A stretch of DNA of 64,000 bases, from NCBI RefSeq assembly GCF_932526225.1, contig NC_064042.1:12225040-12289039 (forward strand), read 5' to 3'. The DNA is from Nematostella vectensis. Lineage: Eukaryota; Cnidaria; Anthozoa; Actiniaria; Edwardsiidae. The translations under genes and the position numbers were made by a program. Position 1 is the stretch's first letter. Every line of letters starts with the position of its first letter. The notes beneath the pieces are model-generated. The model was not told the origin of the DNA. It saw only the letters and a program-made list of their open reading frames with translations, and made no database searches. This document shows positions 12,546 through 25,200 of this stretch, piece by piece.

Positions 12546-13587
12546 ATCACAGGCCCTCATACTGCCCCCTTTATACTGCCTCTCCTCCGCGCTTACCCAA
12601 ACTGATTCCTCCCTTATTTATATCAAGCGTTCCACCACTTTTCTTTCAATCCCGCTCGGGACCTTTTCCCTCTTATTCTACTTTTTCTACTGCCCTACAC
12701 TTCACCCACACTACCCATACCCCCCTCCCCCCATATATACGCTTTGAGTTTATCGTACACCATCAACAACCGGTATTGGAGAGACCCTCAGTCCTTTTTA
12801 TTTGTTTTGGGAAGAGGGGGTGGGGATGAGGGAGAAGCGCAATGTCTCTCGCTATAATGTGACTCTACAATATCCCATACCCCACCCGGCCGTTTATCCA
12901 TGCTCCTGGCATCTCTCTCACCTTGTCCTTGATAGGAGTGCCCCCAGTCTTATCGAAAAACGGTTTATAAGCCTCTGGTTTGACAGTACATATATTCTTG
13001 CATGCGAAAGCCCCATGAAACGCTTCCCAGGCATCAATGCAGAACAGTCCTGGATTTTTATCAGCTGATGGCGGGTATAGACCATTGCCTTTTTCTCGGT
13101 GAAATATCTTTTACATCGTGCAAGAAAAATCATTTTTAAATTCGGTGTTGGGCCTGGAAGTGGAATTGCGACATCTGGATCTCCCAGAATGCTTTGCAAT
13201 ACGTAAAGACATCTTCATGGTTTTACAAGCCTTCAAGGAGTGGACATTGTGTTTTGAGGCCATGGAAATGAACTTGACGTCACAGAGAAAAGACACAGGA
13301 CAATGGCAGCGTAAAAATGTACGGAGGAAGGAAGGGAGGGACGTCCTTGCATGATGTTACGTCCTGACATAGAGTCATTAAAAGAACATATTTACTATCT
13401 GATATTTCTCTGTACGGACAATCTGACCTTCGCTCATAAACAACTATAACATGTGGAATTTGTGTTGTGGCCTTTTTAAAAGCATCAGATGTTATGAACA
13501 AGTGTATATTAGCTTTTTTTACACTTTTTCTATTTTCTAAAACCAAGCAAAAATCACCTATTAGAAAGCTGCTACGTTATAGCGGAG

Positions 13588-13622
13588 CTCCCACGCGGCG
13601 CGAAGCGCCGTGTGAGCGGAGC
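13588..13622. repeat. GC-rich hairpin
   Basis: CACGCGGCGC GAA GCGCCGTGTG forms a stem of about 10 bp with one wobble and a 3-nt loop. It is a local palindrome of unknown role, next to the diverged repeats that follow. Confidence 0.45.
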
Positions 13623-13734
13623 CCCATACCAAAGAAAAAGTGGTATACAAAACAAATATGGTAACAAATATTGGTAACCCATCGACTCCAGTCTTGGTGA
13701 CGCGATGTCCGCCCGTCCCCAAAAAGCATCATAT

Positions 13735-14295
13735 GACAACCAATCTTGGCAGGTGTCATGTATGTGTCAAAGGTGCAAAACTTTGGTCACGCGATTTGTG
13801 ACGTGATCGATGACGTCACTAGAAGCCAAAAAATGCTGACTTCATCAAAAGGAAACATATGGCAACCAAACTCGGTAAGTGTCATGTAGGTGTTAAGGGG
13901 GATGCAACAATATGGTCACGTGTTGTGTGATGCCATCGATGACGTCACGTGATAAAAAGCACAAACATGTTGGTGTCAAGGAGGGTGCTCAAATATGATA
14001 ACGTGATTGTGACGTCAACAATGACGTCACTAGAAGCAGATTACGCTGACGTTATCAAAATAAAAAAACATTAATATCTTGTGAAAGAAACATTGTATAA
14101 CAACCAAACTTGGTAGGTGTCATGTGATGCGTGACGCCATCGATGAAGTCACTTCAAGCAAAACTGTCCCGATGCCATGTCTATATTCATAAATGAAACA
14201 TATAACTACCAAACTTGGTATGTCATTTATGTGTCAAGGGGGGTGCACCAATACAGTCACGTGATTGTGACTTCATCAATGACGTGACTAATTGG
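13735..14295. repeat. Diverged tandem repeats with TGACGTCA palindromes
   Basis: About five degenerate units of roughly 110-130 bp each carry caaccaaactTGGTAgGTGTCATG-like and GTCACGTGATTGTGACGTCA-like segments. Perfect TGACGTCA palindromes occur at about 13811, 13940, 14010 and 14022. Confidence 0.6.
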
Positions 14296-14617
14296 ATTTT
14301 TTTGGTAGGGAGCCACGAATTAAACAACCATATAAACAAACTTGGACTAATTTCAGAATTATCCTCACAAGCCCTGCTCCATAATTAATTAATTACCGTT
14401 TATAAGGAAGGCGGAAATTTAGATGGTGTACACAACCCAGTATATTGATCCCTCGCTCAAATATCTCGTGAGGAGAGATTCAATTTAAGTTCCCCACTTC
14501 CTCGTATGCGAGAACTCACGCATGTCCTATGTGAATAGCGAAACAAATAACCCGACATGTACCTGTTTGAGTAGCTGACCTTGAAGCACAGTATAATAAT
14601 CATACACGGTTGCAATA

Positions 14618-14783
14618 ATAGAAACACCTGACCAACCTGTGTTACTCTCAGTGTTAAGTACCATACTTTTGTTTAAGTGCCGTTAACATACGCGATTACT
14701 ATGATAGAAACACCTGACCAACCTGTGCTACTCTGAGTGTTAAGTACCACACTTTTGTTTAAGTGCCGTTAACCTACGCGATT
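14618..14783. repeat. 86-bp tandem duplication
   Basis: Two direct copies start at 14618 and 14704 (atagaaacacctgaccaacc ... gtgccgttaac). They differ at only a few bases. Confidence 0.8.
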
Positions 14784-15174
14784 GACATGACGGAAAAACC
14801 CTGAACATGCGCACTTCCAAGAATGGAGAAAGAAGATACAAGTTCTTACAATGGCCATCAGTTCCTTGTATTTCGGACTGATTTTCCCTTTTCAAAACAC
14901 AAAAATCGTGAGGCTGAAATGCACATACCCAGATTTTGGCCTTTAGAGATATTTTTTTCCTTTATCATCCTTGCGCTATGTATGTGCTCAGAGACGAAAA
15001 GCTAAAATTTCAATGTCACTTTACAAAAAGTCGCATCAATTTAAAAAAGACGCATTTGATATTTTTTTACTATTTACTATTTTATTACTCACTAAGTACT
15101 TAGGGGAATTTCCGCCTTATTTGATGTGAAATGAGCTTATTTTAAACTTCAAGTCATGTTTTTCCGTCATGTCT
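14784..15174. mobile_element. MITE of about 390 bp with TIRs and a target duplication
   Basis: The left end acatgacggaaaaac matches the right end gtttttccgtcatgt inverted (15160-15174). The flanks repeat ctacgcgatt on both sides, a target-site duplication of about 9-10 bp that fits Mutator-like or related DNA transposons. It interrupts the end of the second 86-bp copy. There is no transposase ORF. A diverged copy lies at about 28570-28830. Confidence 0.6.
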
Positions 15175-15579
15175 ACGCGATTACTATAATATGAGCACCT
15201 TCCAAACCTCCATAGGGTTCAAGCGACGAACTAAATATTTATACGTGATTACTACAAGCACTAAACACCAACATCTTTGGCGTCGAAGCGCGCTCTTTGT
15301 TACTAGACGCGATAACTTATGATACAAGCACCATACTAGCCTTCTCCGCAGGCAACTCATAAAGAAAAGGGAGGAATGAATGGGTTACTTGTGGCGAAAT
15401 TTCGGAGGAGGGAGACTAAGGAGAAGTAGGTCACTTCCGTTTTTTTGCCACAGGAAACCCAATCCTTTTTTTTCTGCCCTTTGAGATGCCTGCGGATGAG
15501 GAGGCTAGCACCATACAAACCCCCCGGGGAAGGGGTACTCATATATCAACAGAATGGGGGTGATTAGGGTAATGTAAAT

Positions 15580-15850
15580 CAATTTTAACCCTAATGGATA
15601 GCACTTTGGGTGTTGTCAACAGAATTTCTTAACCCTAAGAGATAGCAAATTGGGTGTTGTAGAAGGAATTTTTGAACCCTAAGAGATAGCAGAATCGAAA
15701 AATAAGTAAGGAATACTGTAACAGTTGGTCGAGAATCTGAGAAAAATGTTAAACACCCCCTAAGGAAGAGCAGTTGGCCAAATTTAATACCATAAGAGAT
15801 AGCAGAATCGGAAAAATCCTTAAGCAACCTCTAAGGGATAGGACGATTAC
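15580..15850. repeat. Short degenerate direct repeats (aaccctaagagatagca)
   Basis: Four to five imperfect copies of aaccctaagagatagca spaced roughly 55-65 bp. No coding potential. Confidence 0.5.
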
Positions 15851-16220
15851 ACCCCCCGGATACAAACCTCTCTGGCGTCTAAGCGCACAATATTTGAAGA
15901 ATTTTTTACACAGCATGTTGCCGATCCAGATGCCTATTTTTACATTGTTTTGTTACATTATTTCTTTATCACTTGTATTTTTCATAGATAAGTGGTTTTC
16001 AAGATGAGAGGAAAGTTTGCTGTAATAGACTGTCGATCCTACAATTTAGGAATGCATTATAACCATCTTACTCACTTTTAGGTATTAACGTATGGGGGTT
16101 AGGGTGGTCGTGGGAGGGGGGGGGGGCAGATGAGGAAGGGGTACTGTAGTAGTTATTTCACAATGCATTATTCCTTATATCCTGCGCATTTATTGTTTCC
16201 TTTTGACCATTTACTCTAAA

Positions 16221-19200
16221 TTATCTTTGTGCCACAGCAACCCTTGCTTCAGTATCATCCTCATCATTTCTCTTGTACACAACACGTTTTCCATTACTGA
16301 GCTCTGGCATGTCTGGCAATGGCTCCAAGTCGTTATCAACAAGTTCAACATATGCCATTTTAGGGTAGTCACATAGGGCAGGGTGGGGGATTTTTATGAT
16401 TCGCACAAAGTTTCCATACTTGTCTTGATACCTTTCCTTCAGTGGACCATACAGCTTGTCTAGCACATCTTGATCCTAGAAAACATTGGAATAGCCCAGT
16501 TTTGAATGTTGTGCCCACTAGACAATTCAACTAAGACTAAGTTCAAATGTTGTACTATCCATGAGTTGTATTCACTGCAAACTAATGCCTTGGTGCATTA
16601 ATTCATATGCATTTGCATTAAATAAGGCATGGAAAATAAGACATTTCTGCATAAACTTCTGCATAAATACTGTTGAAGCCTAGTTATGAGGCACATTTCA
16701 TACACATCCCAAAGAATCCCTTGAAGCACAGAATATCTAACAATTATAAACATGTGAATTCTTACTGATCCTTTAATGATATATTATCCTACTTGGGGAA
16801 TGAATACAATAAAGTGAATTATTCTCAATGTTGTTTAATCAGTAATTGGGTTGCATTCTGATCCTTTAATGATATTTTACCTAATTGTGAAATGAATACA
16901 ATAAAGTGAATCATTCTCATTGTTGTTTAATCAGTAATTGGGTTGCATTCTGATCCTATAATGATATTTTACCTAATTGTGAAATGAATACAATAAAGTG
17001 AATCATTCTCATTGTTGTTTAATCAGTAATTGGGTTGCATTCTGATCCTTTAATGATATTTTACCTAATTGTGAAATGAATACAATAAAGTGAATCATTC
17101 TCATTGTTGTTTAATCAGTAATTGGGTTGCATTCTGATCCTTTAATGATATTTTACCTAATTGTGAAATGAATACAATAAAGTGAATCATTCTCATTGTT
17201 GTTTAATCAGTAATTGGGTTGCATTCTGATCCTTTAATGATATTTTACCTAATTGTGATATGAATACAATAAAGTGAATCATTCTCATTGTTGTTTAATC
17301 AGTAATTGGGTTGCATTCTGATCCTTTAATGATATTTTACCTAATTGTGAAATGAATACAATAAAGTGAATCATTCTCATTGTTGTTTAATCAGTAATTG
17401 GGTTGCATTCTGATCCTTTAATGATATTTTACCTAATTGTGAAATGAATACAATCAAGTGAATCATTCTCATTGTTGTTTAATCAGTAATTGGGTTGCAT
17501 TCTGATCCTATAATGATATTTGACCTAATTGTGAAATGAATACAATACAGTGAATCATTTTCATTGTTGTTTAATCAGTAATTGGGTTGCATTCTGATCC
17601 TATAATGATATTTTACCTAATTGTGATATGAATACAATAAAGTGAATAATTCTCATTGTTGTTTAATCAGTAATTGGGTTGCATTCTGATCCTTTAATGA
17701 TATTTTACCTAATTGTGATATGAATACAATAAAGTGAATCATTCTCATTGTTGTTTAATCAGTAAATAATTGGGTTGCATTCTGATCCTTTAATGATATT
17801 TTACCTAATTGTGATATGAATACAATAAAGTGAATCATTCTCATTGTTGTTTAATCAGTAATTGGGTTGCATTCTGATCCTTTAATGATATTTTACCTAA
17901 TTGTGATATGAATACAATAAAGTGAATCATTCTCATTGTTGTTTAATCAGTAATTGGGTTGCATTCTGATCCTTTAATGATATTTTACCTAATTGTGAAA
18001 TGAATACAATACAGTGAATCATTCTCATTGTTGTTTAATCAGTAATTGGGTTGCATTCTGATCCTTTAATGATATTTTACCTAATTGTGAAATGAATACA
18101 ATAAAGTGAATCATTCTCATTGTTGTTTAATCAGTAATTGGGTTGCATTCTGATCCTTTAATGATATTTTACCTAATGTGAAATGAATACAATCAAGTGA
18201 ATCATTCTCATTGTTGTTTAATCAGTAATTGGGTTGCATTCTGATCCTATAATGATATTTGACCTAATTGTGAAATGAATACAATAAAGTGAAATCATTC
18301 TCATTGTTGTTTAATCAGTAATTGGGTTGCATTCTGATCCTTTAATGATATTTTACCTAATTGTGAAATGAATACAATAAAGTGAATCATTCTCATTGTT
18401 GTTTAATCAGTAATTGGGTTGCATACTGATCCTTTAATGATATTTTACCTAATTGTGAAATGAATACAATCAAGTGAATCATTCTCATTGTTGTTTAATC
18501 AGTAATTGGGTTGCATTCTGATCCTTTAATGATATTTTACCTAATTGTGAAATGAATACAATACAGTGAATCATTCTCATTGTTGTTTAATCAGTAATTG
18601 GGTTGCATTCTGATCCTTTAATGATATTTTACCTAATTGTGAAATGAATACAATAAAGTGAATCATTCTCATTGTTGTTTAATCAGTAATTGGGTTGCAT
18701 TCTGATCCTTTAATGATATTTTACCTAATGTGAAATGAATACAATCAAGTGAATCATTCTCATTGTTGTTTAATCAGTAATTGGGTTGCATTCTGATCCT
18801 ATAATGATATTTGACCTAATTGTGAAATGAATACAATAAAGTGAATCATTCTCATTGTTGTTTAATCAGTAATTGGGTTGCATTCTGATCCTTTAATGAT
18901 ATTTTACCTAATTGTGAAATGAATACAATAAAGTGAATCATTCTCATTGTTGTTTAATCAGTAATTGGGTTGCATACTGATCCTTTAATGATATTTTACC
19001 TAATTGTGAAATGAATACAATCAAGTGAATCATTCTCATTGTTGTTTAATCAGTAATTGGGTTGCATTCTGATCCTATAATGATATTTTACCTAATTGTG
19101 AAATGAATACAATAAAGTGAATCATTCTCATTGTTGTTTAATCAGTAATTGGGTTGCATTCTGATCCTTTAATGATATTTTACCTAATTGTGAAATGAAT

Positions 19201-22200
19201 ACAATAAAGTGAATCATTCTCATTGTTGTTTAATCAGTAATTGGGTTGTATACTGATCCTTTAATGATATTTTACCTAATCGTGAAATGAATACAATCAA
19301 GTGAATCATTCTCATTGTTGTTTAATCAGTAATTGGGTTGCATTCTGATCCTTTAATGATATTTTACCTAATTGTGAAATGAATACAATCAAGTGAATCA
19401 TTCTCATTGTTGTTTAATCAGTAATTGGGTTGCATTCTGATCCTATAATGATATTTTACCTAATTGTGAAATGAATACAATAAAGTGAATCATTCTCATT
19501 GTTGTTTAATCAGTAATTGGGTTGCATTCTGATCCTTTAATGATATTTTACCTAATTGTGAAATGAATACAATAAAGTGAATCATTCTCATTGTTGTTTA
19601 ATCAGTAATTGGGTTGCATACTGATCCTTTAATGATATTTTACCTAATTGTGAAATGAATACAATAAAGTGAATCATTCTCATTGTTGTTTAATCAGTAA
19701 TTGGGTTGCATTCTGATCCTATAATGATATTTTACCTAATTGTGAAATGAATACAATAAAGTGAATCATTCTCATTGTTGTTTAATCAGTAATTGGGTTG
19801 CATTCTGATCCTTTAATGATATTTTACCTAATTGTGAAATGAATACAATCAAGTGAATTATTCTCATTGTTGTTTAATCAGTAATTGGGTTGCATTCTGA
19901 TCCTTTAATGATATTTTACCTAATTGTGAAATGAATACAATCAAGTGAATCATTCTCATTTTTGTTTAATCAGTAATTGGGTTGCATTCTGATCCTTTAA
20001 TGATATTTTACCTAATTGTGAAATGAATACAATCAAGTGAATCATTCTCATTGTTGTTTAATCAGTAATTGGGTTGCATACTGATCCTTTAATGATATTT
20101 TACCTAATTGTGAAATGAATACAATAAAGTGAATCATTCTCATTGTTGTTTAATCAGTAATTGGGTTGCATTCTGATCCTATAATGATATTTTACCTAAT
20201 TGTGAAATGAATACAATAAAGTGAATCATTCTCATTGTTGTTTAATCAGTAATTGGGTTGCATTCTGATCCTTTAATGATATTTTACCTAATTGTGAAAT
20301 GAATACAATAAAGTGAATCATTTTCATTGTTGTTTAATCAGTAATTGGGTTGCATTCTGATCCTTTAATGATATTTTACCTAATTGTGAAATGAATACAA
20401 TAAAGTGAATCATTCTCATTGTTGTTTAATCAGTAATTGGGTTGCATTAGAGAGAAGAAGGTGCACGAAAGGAAAACAAAAAATTAAATATAAACTATTG
20501 TTTAGTCATTTTTCAGGCTGGGTGGCAAAATGGAAATTATTTTTAATCATTGTCAAACCACCAAAAGATGGTTGAAGCTTGTTTCTGTGCATCAAAAACA
20601 GAAGAAAAGGAGAGTTCCTTGTTATCCATGACAGAACCGACAAACACAAAGTATCATATCAATTTAGCAGTGACCATTTTCACAGCCTGACAAAGTAAAT
20701 GGGAAAACAAAACAGATTTGTGGAGTCAGGAGACAACGAGGCCTAAAATATAGAGAACCTATAATTATGAACTGAGTAGTTCATTTTTAGAGTGTTAAGA
20801 TACAGTATTTTGCGGAAAATGACCAAATGTTCTAGTTCTTAAATAAAAGTAAATGCTTTGACAAATATATATTCTATGCTAATCAATAGATATCTGTATC
20901 ATCTGTACTTATTAGCTAATCATGGATCTGTATCACAACACTCACTGTGCTTCAACACAGGAGATTTGTATTTGGGTTTACAGTGATGAACCGTATAATG
21001 TGTTTTGAAATTTACTATTTTATGGGCAATACAGTATTACAAGGGAAAAAAAAATCACAAACAATGTCATTGGTTCTGTACAAATCTAACTTCTCATTCA
21101 GAATAATCAAAAAGAATCATGTTCTCTCATTTGAGCCAAAAATGTAGCCCAATCTTCTGCAGCAAGATAATGGCAATTTGCACACTAAATATACAGCTCT
21201 TACCCCCATCACCATGTTTGAAGCTTCTTCCCTGCATCGGGAAACATATTCTTCTTTAGAAAGCACACTAGGCAGAACAACTACCTTCTTGCTTCGGCGG
21301 TTGACTATTTTCTTGGTTATCATCTTCTCTCTAGCTTCGCTTTCGCTCAGAATAAAACCATCTTCTATCATATCTAGGTCTGGTGGAGGCTTGCTGCGTT
21401 GGGAAAGGGTTATAAGCTATAAGAAGAAACAAAGAAACTTCAATGACCCTAGTCCAAACAGGTGCATGGTTAAAGGGTGGATGCAAGGGGCATTTACAAC
21501 CCCCTCCCCCCATGGCCAAAAAATATTATTTCTAATTGAAGAATAGCTACAGAACGTCTTACACAGTTTGCATAAGATGTCTATGACTGTGAGCCCTAAG
21601 GAGACATTCTTACAATTTCTTAACACACAGAGATAAGTACACCTTTGAATTATGTATTAAAAAACACCCTTGAATCAAAGAGCAGTTCTTCGTTACAGAC
21701 GTTACATTTGGAACACATTTTTCAATTTTCATCGTGTCATATCTTCATTGCATTTAAGTGTTTAAATTGTACTTGTGTTTTTTTAGTTAAGGCTTTATCA
21801 ACATTAGATGCCCATGTTAAAAAAATAATTAAAGCTATATGTTCTTATTTTTAAATTGAGTTTTGTTAGCATTACAGACGTTACATCAGAAAAACTGCTT
21901 TTTTCAAAAAAATTTTTTTTAAATTGAAAACTCTGTGAATCTAAAAACATATGTGTGTTATCTTTCTGATAAATCTCATGTTAGATGTTTTCTATGTAAG
22001 GTTGACTTTCAAGAATGCACCCACAATTCTTGAACTATAAAGGAAAACGTTCTGTTACAGACGTTACATGTTTTGTTACAGACTTTACACATGTGAAAAT
22101 GTAAATGCGTAATTAATTTTTTTGATAATATAATTGCATTTGATAAATCTTTTGGCAACTTTCTCTTTTAGCTACTGTTAAATTTTATGTTTTTATCTAT

Positions 22201-25200
22201 AGATCTAGCTATATATAATTTTTTTTTAAACCACAGGGAGCCCAATAAGGCAATTTCCATGCAGTTGATAAAACCAAACTAATTGCATATGATATAGTAA
22301 ATTTTAGTTCCAAAATCATTAAGTATCAATCCTCTCTTATTTATCAAACAAACTATATCAGGCTTTTAAGAATTTTTTTTATCTTTTTTCTGATTTTATT
22401 ATAAATTTTCAGCCTAAACATAAAAAAAAATTCTTATTACAGATTTTTTTGCATAGTCATCTCTTGAAGAAGTTAATCACTTGTTTTTGCTTTTGCATTT
22501 CACAACTAGTCTAATAAGAAGTGGCCAAATCACTCAACATTTTATTTCATTTTCTTTTATGGGAGTAATAATGTATAAATGTAGCAAATAATACATAGTA
22601 ATTTGCTGCTTTCACAGCATAAATTTTGCAATAAGTCCTTGACAGATAATCTGGAGAAATTGGAGTGATGTATCAAACAATAAATATTAAATATTTAGTG
22701 TTTTTCTTGTTCAACAAAAGGCATTAATGTCTGTAATGCAACAAGATGTAACGTCTGTAACGCTCTTGTGTAACGTCTGTAACACCATTTTTATCTCGTA
22801 AATGCTTTGCAAGCATTCAGTTATTGGAGGGACTTCTGTGTCACTTGATCGTCGAATCATCAGATCGTTGGATCGATCATCCGTAAACTTTTTGTGGTCT
22901 TTCTGTGCTTTCGCAACACAGCAATTTTTAGATCTATCTGTAAACTTCCGGTGACCAGCTTCCGGGTTAAAGCTTAGTACCATAAAAGAGCCTGCTACGG
23001 TCATTACATGTAATAGCCGTAAAGTATATATAAGCTAGTTTTTACAGGGAAGTCTTCAATGTGGGTTGAGCGTGCGCATGCGCCTTCGTCACTGACGTCA
23101 TTCGATCTTCTACGGTTCAGTCCAATTCAAGTTGTTAGTTTACAAAACAAGTAAAATGCTAGCACAGCGATTTTTATTCTCCTTCTTCTAGTACTTGAAG
23201 ATTCGCGTCTCTGGGTTTTCAAGTTATTTTTTAGAATTTGTGCTGAAAGAGTGATTTTGTGCTGAAAGAGCGTATAGCCAAAGCTACGACTTTTAAAGCC
23301 AGAGAAACACAAGGAAAAAGCCTCTGTTAGCACGGCCTTTCTTTGCAGGGTAATAAAAGAAAGCCTCTGTTTGCAGGTCAAGAAAAATAGTATGGACTTT
23401 CATAAGTTGTTTTTTCCATAATTCTTTTTTTTATAAATTAAGTGCTAAACATTAAACAAAACTCTTTCAAACACGCTTATTCATCAAGAAACGATCAATA
23501 ACGATTTTGCGAATTTCTAGAATGTTGATATGCTTAAAATACATATGACTGTAGCTTGATTAAGCTTGATTAATTATGTCGGGTATTTAACTTCTGTTTC
23601 CGGAGAGAATAGGGCGAAATTTGACATACTAGCAAAAGCAGTTCGAACGGTGAGATACCAATTAGGATTAAAAATTAATTTTACTCAGTGGTTACTTCGG
23701 CAATGCCTCGGTGGTATAGTGGTTCTGCCGCTTGTCTAAGACGTCAGAGACCGGGGGTTTGATCCCTACTTATGACGTCTAATTTTTTTTTTTACTTTTT
23801 ATGATAATAATAAATAATCAAACTGTTCTTGGTGTTTCGAAAAGAAAGGACATTGTTATGTACTCCCAGAGTCTTGGATGTGTAAATCCTTTGTTCAAAA
23901 TCCATCCTGTATATGATTTTTTGCACACATGAAAATAACTAGAAAAACAAATTTGCATTCACGAGTTTGCTCACAGAGCCCTTTGATTTCTCTTATTGAA
24001 GGACTTCCACATTTCTTTTGCCAAATTTTTGTTCTCCATGTTGCTACTACAGAGAATATGAAGTACCACTCAAAAAGGATCTAAATTCTGCTTGTAGTAC
24101 AAACAAAACCTTGTTTTGTGAGTAATCACATGTAACTTCTGTAACAAAACTCAGACCCCCAAATTAAAATTATTTTTTACGTGTATCGATTTTTTTGTTA
24201 TACTTTTTAAAAGAGTTACATGTATGGATGTAAATCATGAATAGAATCATGGTTTATGATTGTAATGTTGAGTGTTATAAAAAGAATTCCACATAGTGGT
24301 TGTGAGGCCTTGTTCCAAAGTGTTTTTCACAGGGTGATTTCCGGCCTTTGTTTCAGCCTTGGTTTCATGTGATCTGTGAGCCCCGGTCACATGTCCTATT
24401 ATCGGCCACTCGAACGATTCAAAACAAATTTGCGGGATTTGAGCAATTGCGAGTTTTGCCGTGCAGTGTGACACGTGCACGTAATGTCACTTTTCAATCG
24501 CTTGGTACGGAGCCAATGAAGCTTTAATTAAAATGGAAAAGCACTTTTGCAAACTACATTTATCAGGTATTATTGTCTATGGTATTTTAGCTAAAATGAA
24601 GCAAGTTTTCTGTGCTATTTTCCTGAAAACAGTCAGTGGCTGATAATTGAACGTGCCTGGCCGATAATAAGTAAGGGTGGCCGATAATAGGAAAGTCAAA
24701 CACTCTCTACAAATTATTGATTCCTCTCTAAACAACCGGTAAATTGAAAATATTTTTGTAGAATACTCGTGTCAAATAGTTAAAGAATCTTCGTTGCAAA
24801 TTATTGGAAATAAATTTGCTTTGTTCACAAGATATTTTAGTGTAAACCTAAAGTGGCCGATAATTGGTACGAGTACCTTATTATGTAGTTGAAATGTTTT
24901 ATTTTATTAGTTAAAAAATTGCAGTGCCCCAAATCCAAAGGTCTGTGTTTTGCTTTACGTTTTTGCATGTCACTCAAACTAAAAACAAGCAGATTAGAAA
25001 ATAAATGGATTATACTTTGATCACGATTGTAAAACCACGAATTCACGCAAATAAACATCTATGAGTTATATCTTCATGCTCTAGGGCTAGGCTGTCTATG
25101 CAAATTACATTCCAAGGATGCCATTTGACCAGCTGCTATGTCCCGATCATCGACGGAAAGCTAAAATAGCTGTTCAAAAAATTATTTCTCGCATAATTTT

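Larger units (their letters stand above)
8707..13153 (-). pseudogene. Decayed ADP-ribosyl cyclase (CD38/BST1 family) gene
   Basis: Minus-strand exons match the family in order. 13153-12922 holds FLARCKRYF and, after a one-base frame change, DAWEAFHGAFACKN (compare the CD38 LARC...C..VWDAFKGAF region). 12288-12200 holds VLFWAYTQKLADA, then TAA, then TLYDTLSG (compare LLW..DLAHQ...TLEDTL). 11569-11431 holds RLKWCGDPTNQT and NYTQCPHCKK...FWGAAAL (compare LTWCG...INYQSCP...FW). 10951-10845 holds FHLPGLN and VTELVIILA. 8818-8707 holds SGSLQDLKDAI and RCVENPS before TAA. The family makes cyclic ADP-ribose from NAD. Lesions: a frameshift in an A5 run near 13065, the in-frame TAA near 12249, and a phase clash between the last two exons. 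The residue aligned with the catalytic Glu of the TLED motif is Tyr. A possible further exon at about 11130-11208 (ANTVKCALNLSSG) also runs into TGA. No first exon was found. Confidence 0.72.

Noticed and set aside
12389-12829. 146-codon open frame as a protein
   Set aside because: Pyrimidine-rich low-complexity sequence; Leu/Ser/Pro/Phe composition only; overlaps the cyclase-like pseudogene intron.
23700-23795. Functional tRNA gene
   Set aside because: A and B boxes are present, but the acceptor, anticodon and T stems do not pair properly.
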